Position numbers and translations under genes: made by a program. From assembly GCA_038373885.1 (NCBI GenBank), contig JAWZYV010015848.1:434001-498000 (forward strand): 64,000 nt of DNA, read 5' to 3'. The stretch is from Cheiracanthium punctorium (lineage: Eukaryota; Arthropoda; Arachnida; Araneae; Cheiracanthiidae). Positions 22,603 through 34,334 of the stretch are shown one piece after another. How positions within the stretch are numbered: the first letter of the stretch is position 1; each line of letters begins with the position of its first letter. Below the pieces are notes generated by a model, which was not told where the DNA came from, did no database searches, and saw nothing but the letters and a program-made list of their open reading frames with translations.

Positions 22603-24510
22603 ATTTTTCAATAGTGTGCATCATTAAGTGACAAAAGCTTTGATTCGGATGTATAGGCAGCATGCTGTAACGCCCGTTCACGGATCAAGAGTATTTCAAA
22701 TCACACATCTTGAATAACTTTTTATCCGAGCTTTGCAACAGTTTTTCCCTTTAGTATAAAATTTAGACAATTTGCTGATAAAAACAAAAACAACTTACAA
22801 CATACTATAACCCTCTATTAAAATTTGAGAGAATGATTCAGAGTAGCTCTTAAATAAAACCGAATACAAGAATTTTTTTCTGGCAAGTACTATGTTGCGC
22901 GATTTTGTTTAAGATACGGAATACTTTGATCACCTTCCAGCACAAAAGCTGGTTCTTTTAAAATTAAATATAATCCCTTCAGCTTCGAAACTTCTTTTAT
23001 CTCCGAGAATTTTATCCCCGAGAACATGCCCCGTAAAATAATTTAATTAAACCTCATTTTACAATCAGCGAGGCATCCCGTGTTTTAACGGATTGAAACT
23101 CAACAAACGCTAGAAAACAAGGCTTAAAATTACTCTACCGAACCGCAAAATCAGACGATTTCCGATTCGCCCCAAATCATTGGCGTGTAGAAGGCCCCGG
23201 ATGATAAATCAAGTAAAATAATCGTAATCGGATAGTGTTACATTCTCCGAGGATACATTTTCGATTTAATTTTAGATCAACTGGAAATTAATAACTTGCT
23301 ATCGGTTGATTTTGCGGTGGAGGAAACGGAGGTTTGTTTTCGTTTATAATAAATTCGGGATTTTCGAAGATTACTCTTGCAATTTTGAAAGATTTCAGCG
23401 GTGAGGGCTTAAGATCTCCTCGAAGAATGGCTCCCGGAAAATAAAATTAAATATTTAATTTGGGAATGCGGATTAGTTGTGTGTTGGATAGGACGTTAGC
23501 GAGCAAAATATGATGTTATTAAAAAACAAGCCTTCCACACTGTTCAAATTTGGTTTTCTGTAGGTGTTAGGCAAACACGGCGTGTAAGTTTTAAAAACCA
23601 AGCACCCGTGTTTTGTTTATTCTTGAGCTATCGGCTAATAAACTAACACTGAGAGTGAGGAGTAATTTTTCATATTTTCAAAAAGGTAATAGATATTTTT
23701 TTTTATCTGATGTTCTCGTACAACATATCAGATTAAAAATATACTTTCTCTAAACATAATGAAACTGTACATTATATGCTAACAATTTTTTTAATCATAT
23801 ACTTAAAAAAATTGTGCATCCCAATGCCTTTAGGCAGCCTTTGTATTATTCTTATAGTTTTTTAAGTATATCGTTAAAGTATCTTTCTATTATACTCTTT
23901 ATAAAAAATTAATAAACTTATAGCGTTGGTTTAAATCCATTTTTTAAGCTTTAATTCGATTTTTTACAGCAGAAAATAAAACAAGCTACACTAAAGTTGT
24001 CAAACAACGATTAGTATAATATTTGCATGCTTGATTTGGAAAACATTTTTTAAGAAAGAGATAACACATGAGACCTCGATACTTAAAAAAATTATTAACA
24101 CCTGTGTGAATCCGCATATTGACTTAAGAAATGTCATATAATTTCTGGATAGTGAAGTGTCGCAAAGCTGTGCTGTTAAACACAATGCACCAAATAAGTA
24201 ATGAAACGCTTACATCGATCATATAAATTGTTGAAAGACCGCTGAAAGTCCGAATTGTGTACCTCCAACAGTCTGTAGATCAAAGACCGTTGGATGTCCT
24301 CAAAGACACTGAAACGGTCTCCTTTTTAAAGAACATTTAATTTTTGGAAATAGAAAAAAAGTCTTCAGTTGCCAAATCGGGGCAATAAAGTGGGTTTTCT
24401 CGCACACAGATTTGTTTTGATGCTAAAATCTGTTTCGCGGACAAATTTGTTTTTTCGAACACTATAGCTTCTAAACGGAGCATTAGATTGCGGTCAAATT
24501 TAGTATATGC
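22603..24510. other. no gene seen; partly balanced composition
   Basis: Bases about 22980-23500 are of balanced composition and not simple-sequence, a candidate for conserved non-coding DNA. The remainder is A+T-rich. No coding similarity on either strand. Confidence 0.4.
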
Positions 24511-24514
24511 AGGG

Positions 24515-25167
24515 CTGTTATAAAATAAGTATCTCTATTTAGAGATGTCAGTAGCTTGAAGGCATAATCTGAATAGAACGAAAATCGGTATACTTACTAA
24601 TCGGGAAGGGCGAAGAAAAATGGAATAATAATAAAAAATAGTTACAATAATCGCCGACAGGTGGCACTTTTCAATGCATAATGTATAATGCAAGAACACA
24701 AAATGAAAAGGTAAAACCAGGTGGCATACCTAATTTATTGAAAGATGTTACGGATAATGTGGTATCCTCAATTGCAGTTACAATTTTTTTCTTATGTGGC
24801 GAGAGGTATTGGTTTCCTAGCACACCCCCACCTAAATTCACGTAAACTAGCTGAAATGTTTCAGCTGTTAACGTAGAGTAGTTTTAAAACCAAAGCTCGA
24901 TCAACTAAGAGGCATCTCGTACCACGTTACGGATACAAATGGCCGATTCTTGATCTATTTGATGGTTTCAACGGCATTTGGGGAGGAATCTATTGATGAT
25001 TTCACGGGAATTTGGAAGCACCATCTGTCGGCGATCGTTGCAACTATTTTTTATTATTATTCCATTCTTCCCTCTTATGGATTAATAAGTGCACCGATTT
25101 CGGTTTCGTTTGGACTATTCTTTGAAGCTAAAGGCAGCTCCAATTAGCGATACTTATTTTATAACCA
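24515..25167. mobile_element. foldback/MITE with ~150-bp inverted arms
   Basis: The left arm starting near GTTATAAAATAAGTAT (24517) recurs inverted at the right end (ATACTTATTTTATAAC, to 25165). The arms continue to match discontinuously for about 150 bases, including AAAATCGGT.TACTTA.TAAT and ATGGAATAATAATAAAAAATAGTT..AAT/GATCGCCGACAG.TGG. The middle 300 bases hold no transposase. The architecture fits a Tc1/mariner-type foldback element, but the TSD was not resolved. Confidence 0.65.
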
Positions 25168-25212
25168 CTCGGTATAGCACAGACTACCCTCTTACGACCA
25201 GTGTGTATAGAA

Positions 25213-25405
25213 TACAGTTTTTTACAGGGCTACAAAAAGGAATTCTTACACATTACTGCCTATGGACTCAGATTCTTGAAAGTGCACTAGCGTTTAAACG
25301 ATGCATTTGATTTAGCGTAAATTGGATATGTATACTATAGGTCATCGTCCTACAGGCCATATAGATTTTGATGCATGTAGGATTTATAGTTTTTTACAGG
25401 GCTAA
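25213..25405 (-). repeat. ~173-bp tandem repeat unit, inverted relative to 3.4 kb
   Basis: Read on the minus strand it matches the 3.4-kb repeat: CGTTTAAACGCTAG.GCACTTTCAAGAAT, a CATAGGC..TAATGT block, CTGTA.AAAACTATAA.TCCTA and CATCAAAATC. The edge motif TTTTTTACAGGGCT occurs at about 25218 and 25390, a spacing of 172 bases. This confirms the same repeat period at a distant site. Confidence 0.7.
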
Positions 25406-25776
25406 AATAATTCTTTACTATCAAGGGTACGAATTGACTGGAGTCACTCCACATCTTTCATCTGTTGCTTCCTGTATTAAGGTAAAACTTCTAGAAATAA
25501 ATTGCCGTTTTACGGTAGTGGTAATGGCTTTCGTTAGTGGCTTGCGGTAGTGGCTTTCGTTAATATTTACCAACACGTTTTATTAGTATAAAAGCACTGG
25601 AATTGTGTGTGAAAATGGCTAATGGTCACAGGAATTTGGCCAAGGACTGTGCATTTCTGAATAGGTTGGCGGCTGAGGTACACGATGAAGGCATTCAAAA
25701 TTTATTCTGCAGAATGATGAGTAGGTAAATGTACGAAATGACTATGCTGTAAAACAGCTTAATGTAAGTACATCTA
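25406..25776. other. no gene seen
   Basis: Spacer of mixed composition with a duplicated GTAGTGGCTTTCGTTA near 25517-25562. No coding similarity. Confidence 0.4.
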
Positions 25777-26326
25777 CTAGGGGCATTCAAAAAGTAAGTT
25801 ACACTTGTTCCTCCACGGATGGCAACATTGCGAAACAAGACCGAAGCTTAATCAGACGATAGTTCAGTTCGTTGGGCTTCCAACGGTAGCCATTTCATTC
25901 GGATAGTGACAATCGTTGGTGCGTACTACGAGAAGGAAATGCCGCGTAAACTGGAAGCTTACTCCAACGTTGAAGTAAGCGCTACACTACGTTTTTGTGG
26001 GCAAAACGCTTTAAGCAAAGGCATTGTCCTCTTGCATGACAATGCAAGACCTCACAAGGCACACACAGCACAGGATTTGGCTCGCAGCTTTGGATGGGAG
26101 GTCTGGCAGCATCCACCGTACAGTCCCGAACTGGCCCCCCTTGGAGTAAGCTTCCATTTTATGCGGCATTTCCTTCTCGTAGTACGCACCAGCGATTGTC
26201 ACTATCCGAATGAAATTGCTACCGTTAGAAGCCATGGAACTGAACTATCGTCTGATTAAGCTTCGATCTTGTTTCGCAATGTTGCAATCCGTGGAGGAAC
26301 AAGTGTTACTTTTTGAATGCCCGTTG
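25777..26326 (+). mobile_element. foldback mariner element with catalytic-core remnant
   Basis: The 550-bp element is bracketed by TA (25775-25776 and 26327-26328). Its ends, CTAGGGGCATTCAAAAAGTAA and CAACGGGCATTCAAAAAGTAA, extend into inverted arms of about 190 bases. The middle encodes, in frame, IVLLHDNARPHKAHTAQ..LARSFGWEVWQHPPYSPELAP, carrying two mariner signatures: HDNARPH with the second catalytic Asp and the YSP(D/E)LAP box with the third acidic position altered. Sequence after LAP is not the usual transposase C-terminus but an inverted copy of the left arm. It cannot encode an active enzyme. Confidence 0.85.
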
Positions 26327-26328
26327 TA

Positions 26329-27408
26329 GATATAAAATGCTTGTGTGTTCCGAAATCTTTGTTATTTTTTAATTATCAAACGAGTACTACTTTCTAGACG
26401 TTCTTCGTCGTTTTCACCTAATTCTGCAATATTTACATCTATTACAGAATCTTCATCAATAAGAAAATACTACAGAACAAATACTCGGCTTTAAATAAAT
26501 TTATTTTTAACAATAACTTAATATATGCTATAAATATATAATTTTCAATTTAGAAAAAAAAAAAAGATTTTTATTTAATTTAAATGACTTTGAGATTATT
26601 TGTTTTATCCTCTGATAACATGAAGAGAACAGAAAAGTTTGATAATCTACTGTCCAAGCAGTTTGATGTTTGTCAAAAGCACGAAAATCCTGAACCTGGA
26701 CAGATTAGATGACCTTAATATTTAAAAAACTCTGCTGTCTCAACAGATTTTACCATGGACCTGAAGTAAAAATTGGGACAGAAAAATAAGTTATAAATTC
26801 ATCCGTGTGGCAAAAATTAATTTAACTGAACTTCTCACTTCTTGAACGTTTAATATGTTGTTATCACAGCCGCATTTGACGACATAGAATTTATATGTGT
26901 TGTTTCTAAACTTCCAGCCAATAGCTGATTTCGAAACATTTAGCAGTTACACGTTAAAATATAGGCTAAATCCGTTAGAGATTACCTTACGTTAGAAATA
27001 GCCAGTCGAAATGTTTTTTGGTACATTCACTTGTTGAAACTGAACTGCAGATAGTTCACTTCAAACGACACTCGGAAACAATATATGATTTAAAAAAACT
27101 GAATGAAAATTTAATATATAATAAATAAATAAATATTTATTTTGCATAGTGGTGCTAAAATCTTATAGTAGCTTCATACATCATTCGAGAACACCATATT
27201 TCATGTAATTGTTTGTGTTGTTGTGAGTTGATTACGTAATTCATATTTTTAAGTTTATTTTACCCTCAAAATGGCAATCTATTTGCTTTTTTATTACTTT
27301 AATTTCGAATGTACCTATCTCACCCCTTAAAAATGGAGAGATGACCATATGAAGTCAGGTTAAGACAGCCATGTTAATTTATGTATTAATATCTGATTAT
27401 TTTTGCTA
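26329..27408. other. no gene seen
   Basis: A+T-rich DNA without coding or TIR signal. Only chance short frames. Confidence 0.45.
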
Positions 27409-27410
27409 TA

Positions 27411-27809
27411 CAGGTTGTCTCCGAATTCATGGGCCAAATTTTAAGAATAGGTAAAATACATAAAAGAAGTATTTTTTGTAAAGCAATGTGGGGTTGGAAA
27501 TTAAAAGTGCCTCGCGATTTCAGCAGGATGGAGATCCGCCCATTTTCGCAATAATGTGCGTAACTACCTCATCATTTCCATTTTTCCGCCTATACTTTTC
27601 AAAGAGTATCAGAAATGAAAAGTGTAAGCGAAAAAAAGATAATTCTGAGATAATTATGCGCATCATTGCGGAAATGGGTGGCGCTCATTCGTGCTGAAAC
27701 CACATGGTACTTTTCGTTTTCTACCCCAAATTGCTATACAAAAAAAAAAGATTCTTTATATGTATTTTACCTGCACTTAAATTTTGGCCCATGATTCGGA
27801 GATACGCTG
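27411..27809. mobile_element. palindromic Tc1/mariner-type MITE (399 bp)
   Basis: It is flanked by TA (27409-27410 and 27810-27811). The ends CAGGTTGTCTCCGAATTC and, from the right, CAGCGTATCTCCGAATC begin inverted arms of about 180 bases. Further paired blocks are ATGGGCCAAA, GGTAAAATACAT and GCAAT.TGGGGT. Nearly the whole element folds on itself. No protein similarity. The TA TSD and CAG..CTCCGAAT ends place it with Tc1/mariner MITEs. Confidence 0.8.
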
Positions 27810-27811
27810 TA

Positions 27812-29370
27812 TATACAAAACAAATACTACCCGAAAGCCTACGCGTGGTAGTCGAACGAAGGATTAATTGAAATCTGCCATACGTTGTGTAAAAAATATG
27901 AATAAATGCTGCGTGCAAAGCATCGGTCATGTATATCATTTCTGGAGAAATCCATTGGAGAAAGTACAAGATAGACAATGATAGGAAAGGATCAATGGCT
28001 CCAACATGAATGCTTGGGGAAGAAAATAGGAGGGGGGGAGACTTTTCAGTCATTAAAACAATGCAAATGTAAAAGTATACGAGAATGATTGCTTTAAAAT
28101 TCTCTGAACAATTAAAGATAAAGCAAAATCTAATAAGACCAAGGAAAAGGCATGATATGATTGGTTGTAAATTTTTTTTTTTTTTTTTTTTTTTTTTGCA
28201 AAGAGACCTTCATATTGCTTAAAGGAAGCCTGAAGAAGTTTCATTAGCTCAGAGTCAGAGAATGAAACGAGTCGAAGTAAACGTTACTTAAAAATACTTA
28301 GTTTTTAAAAAAGCGTTTATTAAAAATTATTTCATGTCGATGTCTAATTGTGTATTCAGTGTATGCGTACATGGAAAAAGGAAAATTTAAATTTTAAAAA
28401 AAATTAACAGAAGATGCATTTTTTTTTGTGTGTGTTCAGCTTAAATGCATAAAATAAAAATTTACATTTTCAAAGACAGGCTGTAAAGAAATAAATGTAT
28501 CATCTCTAAGAAAGTTTTAGAGAATTTACAGATATTTGACTTTTGCAAGGGATGAAAAATTTTAAATATTCAAAGTATTTTAAAAAGCATTCGAGACAAT
28601 AGTCTTAGTCCTTAATTTTTGTACATTCGTTAAGCCATAAATTTCGGCGGTCTCGAATTCTTTTAAAAATATTTTGAATACTTCAAAATATTCATCTTTT
28701 ACAAAATCGAAATATCTATATCTATATATATTTATTTTTCTTATCATTGAAACTTTCATTTCTTTGCAGCCAGTATTTTCAAGTTTAAATTTTTATTTTA
28801 TGCATGTTAGCGTTCCACAATAAAAAGCTTTCACAGTTAAAAAATATTTATATTTTTACTGAAAATAATTTTAATGGATAAATGAATTTTAATGAATTTT
28901 CATTTAATGTTTTATTAATTTTAGTGCTATAGGCTGTTAATACACAATCAGAACTGGCATGCGGACTTAGATTAGATTTTTTTTATCTAATTGAACAAGT
29001 CAAAATTCGAACACTGGGCGTAAGTGTGAGAGGCCCATGGCTTATCCACACGACTCCAATCAGCTTGAGGTAATAAGATCACAGGTTGAAGTGGAGGGTT
29101 TTATTTTTTTAGCGTGCCACCATGACATCATGACTTATCCAACATTAATAAAATCTTCTAATAACTTAAAGCTAGTAGTATGATAGGAAAAGGGAATGGG
29201 AAGGATAAATCTATCAGTGGCCATCTCTCCCGTACTACAATGGCCAACTTTCCCGGGTGTGCGGATGAGATAGCCAACTGTGTTTTTTTTTTCATTTATC
29301 AATGGCTGGGCCTATTTATTTATCCTATATAATTTAACAGCAACGGTATGGTTCCATGGTAACGGTAAAA
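27812..29370. other. no gene seen; poly-T tract
   Basis: A T-run of about 26 lies at 28172-28197. The rest is A+T-rich with no coding similarity; a 110-codon frame on minus (27721-28053) resembles nothing known and overlaps the MITE. Confidence 0.4.
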
Positions 29371-29484
29371 TCACCCAGAACTCTAGACCGTTACATAGAC
29401 AGCTGCGTTGTAGGCCAGAAGGATGGACCTTCAAACTTCATCTACCATGTTCTGTGACTTTATGCACTAGGCCATGGTGGGACC
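29371..29484 (+). repeat. diverged dispersed repeat, relative at 37.27 kb
   Basis: This stretch aligns with 37269-37386: CACCC..AACTC..AGA.C.TTA.AT..ACAGC, then GCCAGA, a CTTCA..T block and CCAT.GTGGG.CC, all in the same order and spacing (114 against 118 bases). Class unknown. Confidence 0.5.
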
Positions 29485-29906
29485 AGCCTTTCCTGTAAGT
29501 TCACTAAACGACCTTTCGGGATAACGTATTTATGCATGTACGTATCTATTCAATATTTTTATTTTTTAAATATCTAAGAGGTATTAGTCAAGCCAAAGCT
29601 TAGATAATAAGGAACTTTCTAACACGAGCACTACTGTTTACAAACGATTAACCTATTCGTCCAATCGTAGGAAAGGCTCAACGGGAATATTCCTTTTCTG
29701 TGCCCACTGCGACCTCCAAGCATGGATAGTGGTCCAACTATAGCCTGGAGTGCGCAAAACGCTGGTGCACAGCACAGCCTTTAACGATCATTTCGGGAAA
29801 AAAACAATAGCCACCAAGTAGGGAATGTAACCTCTCTAAAATAACTATGTGAATGTTGCTTATATTCTTACCTTCAAAGAGCATTTTTTAACAAACTTCA
29901 TCTTTA
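29485..29906. other. no gene seen
   Basis: Spacer without coding or TIR signal. Confidence 0.4.
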
Positions 29907-29908
29907 TA

Positions 29909-30499
29909 TCAGGTTGTAACGAAAGTTTTCCGCCAATACTGCTTCAGTCAGCTCATGAGGCACCTGCGATTGAGCTTGCGTCTCAAGTTTATGTAATGCA
30001 TAGCACGACTAATAGGCATGTACTGACGTCTAACACCTTAGCTAGTTCTCGAGTGGTTGAATACTGATATTCTTCAACAAGTTCGCGCAGGTGGCCCTCA
30101 TCAACATCAGTCGGCCGGCCACAAAGCTCTGCTTCTTGAATCCTTGTTTTTAACTTTCAGTGCCAAACCTTCACAGTGCCATATGATAAAACAGTAGTAC
30201 CTGAAGCTGTACACATAATTTGTTTACATTCTATAGTTGACTTTTTGTAACAGAACTGGAAGTAAATGATGGTTTGAATCTGGTAGCGTGATAGTTCCAT
30301 TTCAGACACCTTGTACTTAATGATAACGATTTTTTTTTTAAGATTTTACAACACAGTGTTCTAAAACGAGTCTCTTTCTTTCAAATGCCAAAAATTGTTT
30401 GATAAAATATGAGCAAACACGACAACGCGAACTTAGATTGTTCGTGTTGACCGCCACAGACGATATTTATGGTGGCGGGAAACTTTCGTTACAACCTAA
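29909..30499 (-). mobile_element. internally deleted mariner, N-terminal transposase remnant
   Basis: Flanked by TA (29907-29908 and 30500-30501). The inverted ends share AGGTTGTAACGAAAGTTT.CCGCCA. On the minus strand, about 30230-29990, a peptide with GRPTDVDEGHLRELVEEYQ..TTRELAKVLDVS matches the mariner helix-turn-helix linker region (GRP.EVDE..LRELVE...TTRELA..L.VS). It includes one stop before KLKTRIQEAELC. The catalytic D,D,D domain is absent. At 591 bp it is under half the length of an intact mariner (about 1.3 kb) and is non-autonomous. Confidence 0.85.
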
Positions 30500-30501
30500 T
30501 A

Positions 30502-31068
30502 TATTAATTCAGCTTTGTTTGGCTTAAAAATGTCTAAGAAATGCGCTTTAAAAAATGACTAACGATAGACGGTAATGTATTTTCAGACTTTCGTTTTCTC
30601 CTTCTATAAAAATTAGTTATAAAATAAGCGTCGTTCAGTAAGCTACGTCTAGTATATAGCAAGTAACGTATATACGTCGTTTTTGTGAATTTCCGATTCA
30701 CTCCTATTCGTTTTAATGCAACAGTACTACTTGTAGGGCACACAATATCGGTTATAAGTTTTTGATTTTCCTAAAATACGAAACTTTTCTGTCTGCCTTT
30801 AATATCCTATTTAGGGGGATATAGTTTAGTTATCTGGTGGTGCTAATTTGAGCATTTGATGAAGAAGAATGTGAAGAAGTTACTTCACATTCTTTTAAGA
30901 GCGCAATTGACTATATTGAAAACCTTAGAGCTTATTTTGTTTGTCAGAACACGAGTGAAAAAACGCTGCATGAAGTTAATTTAAACTGTAATTCTGCAAT
31001 TGATACTCAGACAATCGGTATATTAGACGACTTATGTGTGTATGTATTTTTATTGAAAGTCTGAGCAT
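30502..31068. other. no gene seen; 12-bp hairpin
   Basis: The only structure seen is a perfect hairpin, AAGAATGTGAAG (30865-30876) with its complement at 30883-30894. No coding similarity. Confidence 0.45.
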
Positions 31069-31571
31069 AATTACACTGTAAAAAAAATTTCCGTGAAAAT
31101 ACGGAAAAAGTACTGGCAGCTGAGACGCCAGTACTTTTTCCGTATATTTACGGAATTTTATTTCTGTAAATTCCTGGACAGTTTCCGTTATTTTCAAAAT
31201 TCCGTTTTAATGGTTTTCCGTTATTTACTGCATAATTTCCGTGAAATAACAAAATTCTGTATTTTGATTTTTCCGTTTTTTTACAGGATATTCTTCGGTA
31301 TAAAAACATATTTCAGTATCCTAAATCTTCCGTTTTTTACCGGATAAATTTTGTGAAATTAATAATTTCCGTATTTTGCTTTTTCCGTTTTTTCACAGAT
31401 TGAACGGTATTTGAACGGACTTCCGTATTTTATTTTTTCCGTTTTTGAACGGGACATTTTCCAGCATTGTAACGTACTTTGATTATTTACTTTTTCCGTT
31501 ATTATCAGTGTAATTTCCTAGGTCTATAAAGTTTCCGTATTTCAATTTTTCCGTTTTTTAACAGAAAGTTT
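31069..31571. repeat. TTTCCGT-rich terminal-type repeat block
   Basis: It begins CACTGTAAAAAAAATTTCCG. A perfect 19-bp hairpin follows (31099-31117 with 31127-31145, arm ATACGGAAAAAGTACTGGC). Then come many diverged copies of TTTCCGTATTTT and TTTTTCCGTTTTTT.ACAGG at irregular spacing of roughly 60-80 bases. Several copies end in a pyrimidine tract followed by ACAG. Related sequence occurs inverted at 43390-43492. It looks like the subterminal region of a DNA transposon, family not named. Confidence 0.6.
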
Positions 31572-34334
31572 TGTTGTATTGTATAGTTATATACAGTACA
31601 TACAGTGCATCGTTAAGTATCAATATTATTAATACATAAGGGAAATGATTGTCACAAAAATTTTACTGATATAAAATTGACTTCTGATGCCTAAATTAAC
31701 ACATTAACTTTTAATTATTGACAAATAATTAAATTTGCTGACATAATACATTATGTCACATTAACAAAAATATAAAATATTTAATTTAAACAATCTTTTT
31801 TTTTTGTATTATCTTATCTTTGGTTATCTTTTTCTCTAAAATTCCTATATATTATTATACAGTTATGTATTTTGAAGACTTCGGGAAAATCCCGTAAAAC
31901 AATCGTTTCCATATCTAAGTAGAAAAAATTATTTGACAATATACTCATAAATTGACCATAATGTACAATTTGACAATATACTGATTTAGAAACGTGTTAT
32001 CTTAAACATCCATAAGATAACATGTTTCTGCATTCCTCTCAACAAAATACTTTCTGAAACGTTACGCAATTAACATTTTTCTGTTCATTTATTTTTTTAT
32101 TTTATTTCAATTTTTTTTATTTTATTTCAATTTTTGTGTGTATGTTTTTTCTTCCCAGGATCAGTTTTCTTAGATAAATAATTAATTATATAAGCTCATT
32201 GTAAAAAAAAAAAAAAAAAAAAAATCTGATTTGGAGAATGCTAGGGGAACACTGTTATAAAATCAGGTGCTATTTACGAGTAAATTTGTATCCTCCACTG
32301 AATATTATTAAAATAATGCAATTAGAACCATAATTTCTAAACATTATTAAAAACAGCAAACCCTTGAAAAAAAATTAAAAGTGAAATTTAGAAGAACGTT
32401 GATTTTATGAGAATATTGCTTACACTTTGAATTTAAATTTTTGACTTCTTTCTTTTTTGTACGAGACAAACATTTTAAGAGTTATGTACTATATATAAAT
32501 AGGAACTTTTATTTCTTCTGTGTACATAAATTCCACATAGCATTATAATAATTATAAATTATAATTCAGTAACCTAGCAGGCTATTTGCAGGACCTTAAA
32601 ATAGTGTAACGTATAGGAGCCAACTGTTCTCAGATTTTTCTTGCCGTCATAGTTTGCATAATGTATAAATCGTACATATATACCTTTTGCAAGTACAGTG
32701 AAATTCTCCCAATCCGGACACCTCTCAAAGTCGGGCAATATCTGAGGCAAAGACGCAGCCAAAAGGTTGGCTCAAAGAGCCCGGGCGACTTTCGAAATTT
32801 GAATTTTTGTTAGCAAACTGATAATAATCAAGCCTTTTTGTGAGAATTTTTACTTTTCCACTTTGAGCCACCCCCAATTTTTTTTCTATCTACGTTCCTG
32901 GTCTATGGAAACCGCATGAGCCGGATTTGCTCTTTTTTTTAAAAAAAATAAATAGAACAATAAAAAACTATTCTACTTTTCCCCATGAAAACCTTATATC
33001 CTTTAACGACTGCTCACAATTAGTAAACTTTCCTAAAAACGAAGATAATAGATATAAATAATTCACTAATGTGTGCAAAGTAAATTCATTGCAATTTTAA
33101 TTGGTAGAATTCATATGTTGAACCATTGTTCTGCTATAAAAGAGAGCAAATATTAATTAATATATATTAGTATATTACCAATATATATTAATACAAGGGG
33201 AAGTAATTAGATTTATTTTGTTCATACAGATAATAGAATTCTAAATCAAATTTGAAATTATTGTATTCAGCTTAAACCTATCTACAGTAATTAAACATAA
33301 GTTAAATTGTCTTATATCAACGATGAATATTGCTTCATTTTGTATCAATATTATTGAAAGATAAAAATTACAAAAATTAGATTGACATTGCTGGAGTTAA
33401 AGTTTTGCTAATGAGTGGCAGCATAAGTTCTACTGATATAAATTGCTTTCTGATATCTAAATTTTAAGCACATTAACAAAAAAACATCAAATATTTAATT
33501 TTAAAAATCTTTTTTGGTACTATATCTTTTTCTCTAAAATGATAGTGTATATAATGCAATTATTAAACTTGTAGCATGCACACAAAAACAATTCCGAATA
33601 ATAAATTGACTTAATGCGAATTGTATTATTTTATAAAAATGTTGTGCTGACAAATCTACTGCCATAAAAAAAAATCCATCATGAGAAAAAAAATCAGAGA
33701 GTAAACATACAATTCAAAATAATAGAAATTTATTGTAAGACATTATTAAATAACAAGAAATTACAATTTTAAGATTTTTTAGTTATATTGGATTAAATTA
33801 CTAAGGTTTAAATTTTTGGGGTTCACAGCATTTTTAGTTTTTTCTTTTCATACTTCGTTCCTCTATCAGGATTTATATCCGCTAAGCATCTGCAAAAGAA
33901 AATATATCTTAAATTTCAAGGAGAAAAAATATTTATTATACACTTCAATTACAAATAAAATTAAAACAGCAGTAGTATCTCTCTTATAAGTACATTATTA
34001 TCTGACATATATGTTGTAATGTGGTTATATATTCTGACTGTACTTGAAATAATACTTTTGACTGTTCTTAAATACATTTCATATAGCAATTTCATATAGC
34101 AGTGAAATTGCTATATTGCAATGCATTTAATAAAAGTTACTCCAAACGTAGATATATCTTTATGATGAGTTTAAATTAAAATTACTGAACAATATTAGTA
34201 TATTGATTTTAAACTGATGGTTATATTGATCTCAAAGGCAAATTTTAATTTTAAGAACTTAAAAAATTTTAGAGTAATTTTTTGTAACTGTGTTAAATTT
34301 AGAGAAAATTGTTTAGCGAAATGACTGCCACATA
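31572..34334. other. no gene seen; very A+T-rich
   Basis: Poly-A at 32203-32224. A 23-base direct duplication (TTATTTTATTTCAATTTTT) lies near 32098-32143, and a 13-bp hairpin at 34082-34115. No transposase or host coding similarity. Confidence 0.45.

Noticed and set aside
28960..29115. Possible tRNA-like promoter on the minus strand
   Set aside because: A GTTCGAATTTTG motif is present, but no A-box at suitable spacing and no stem pairing.
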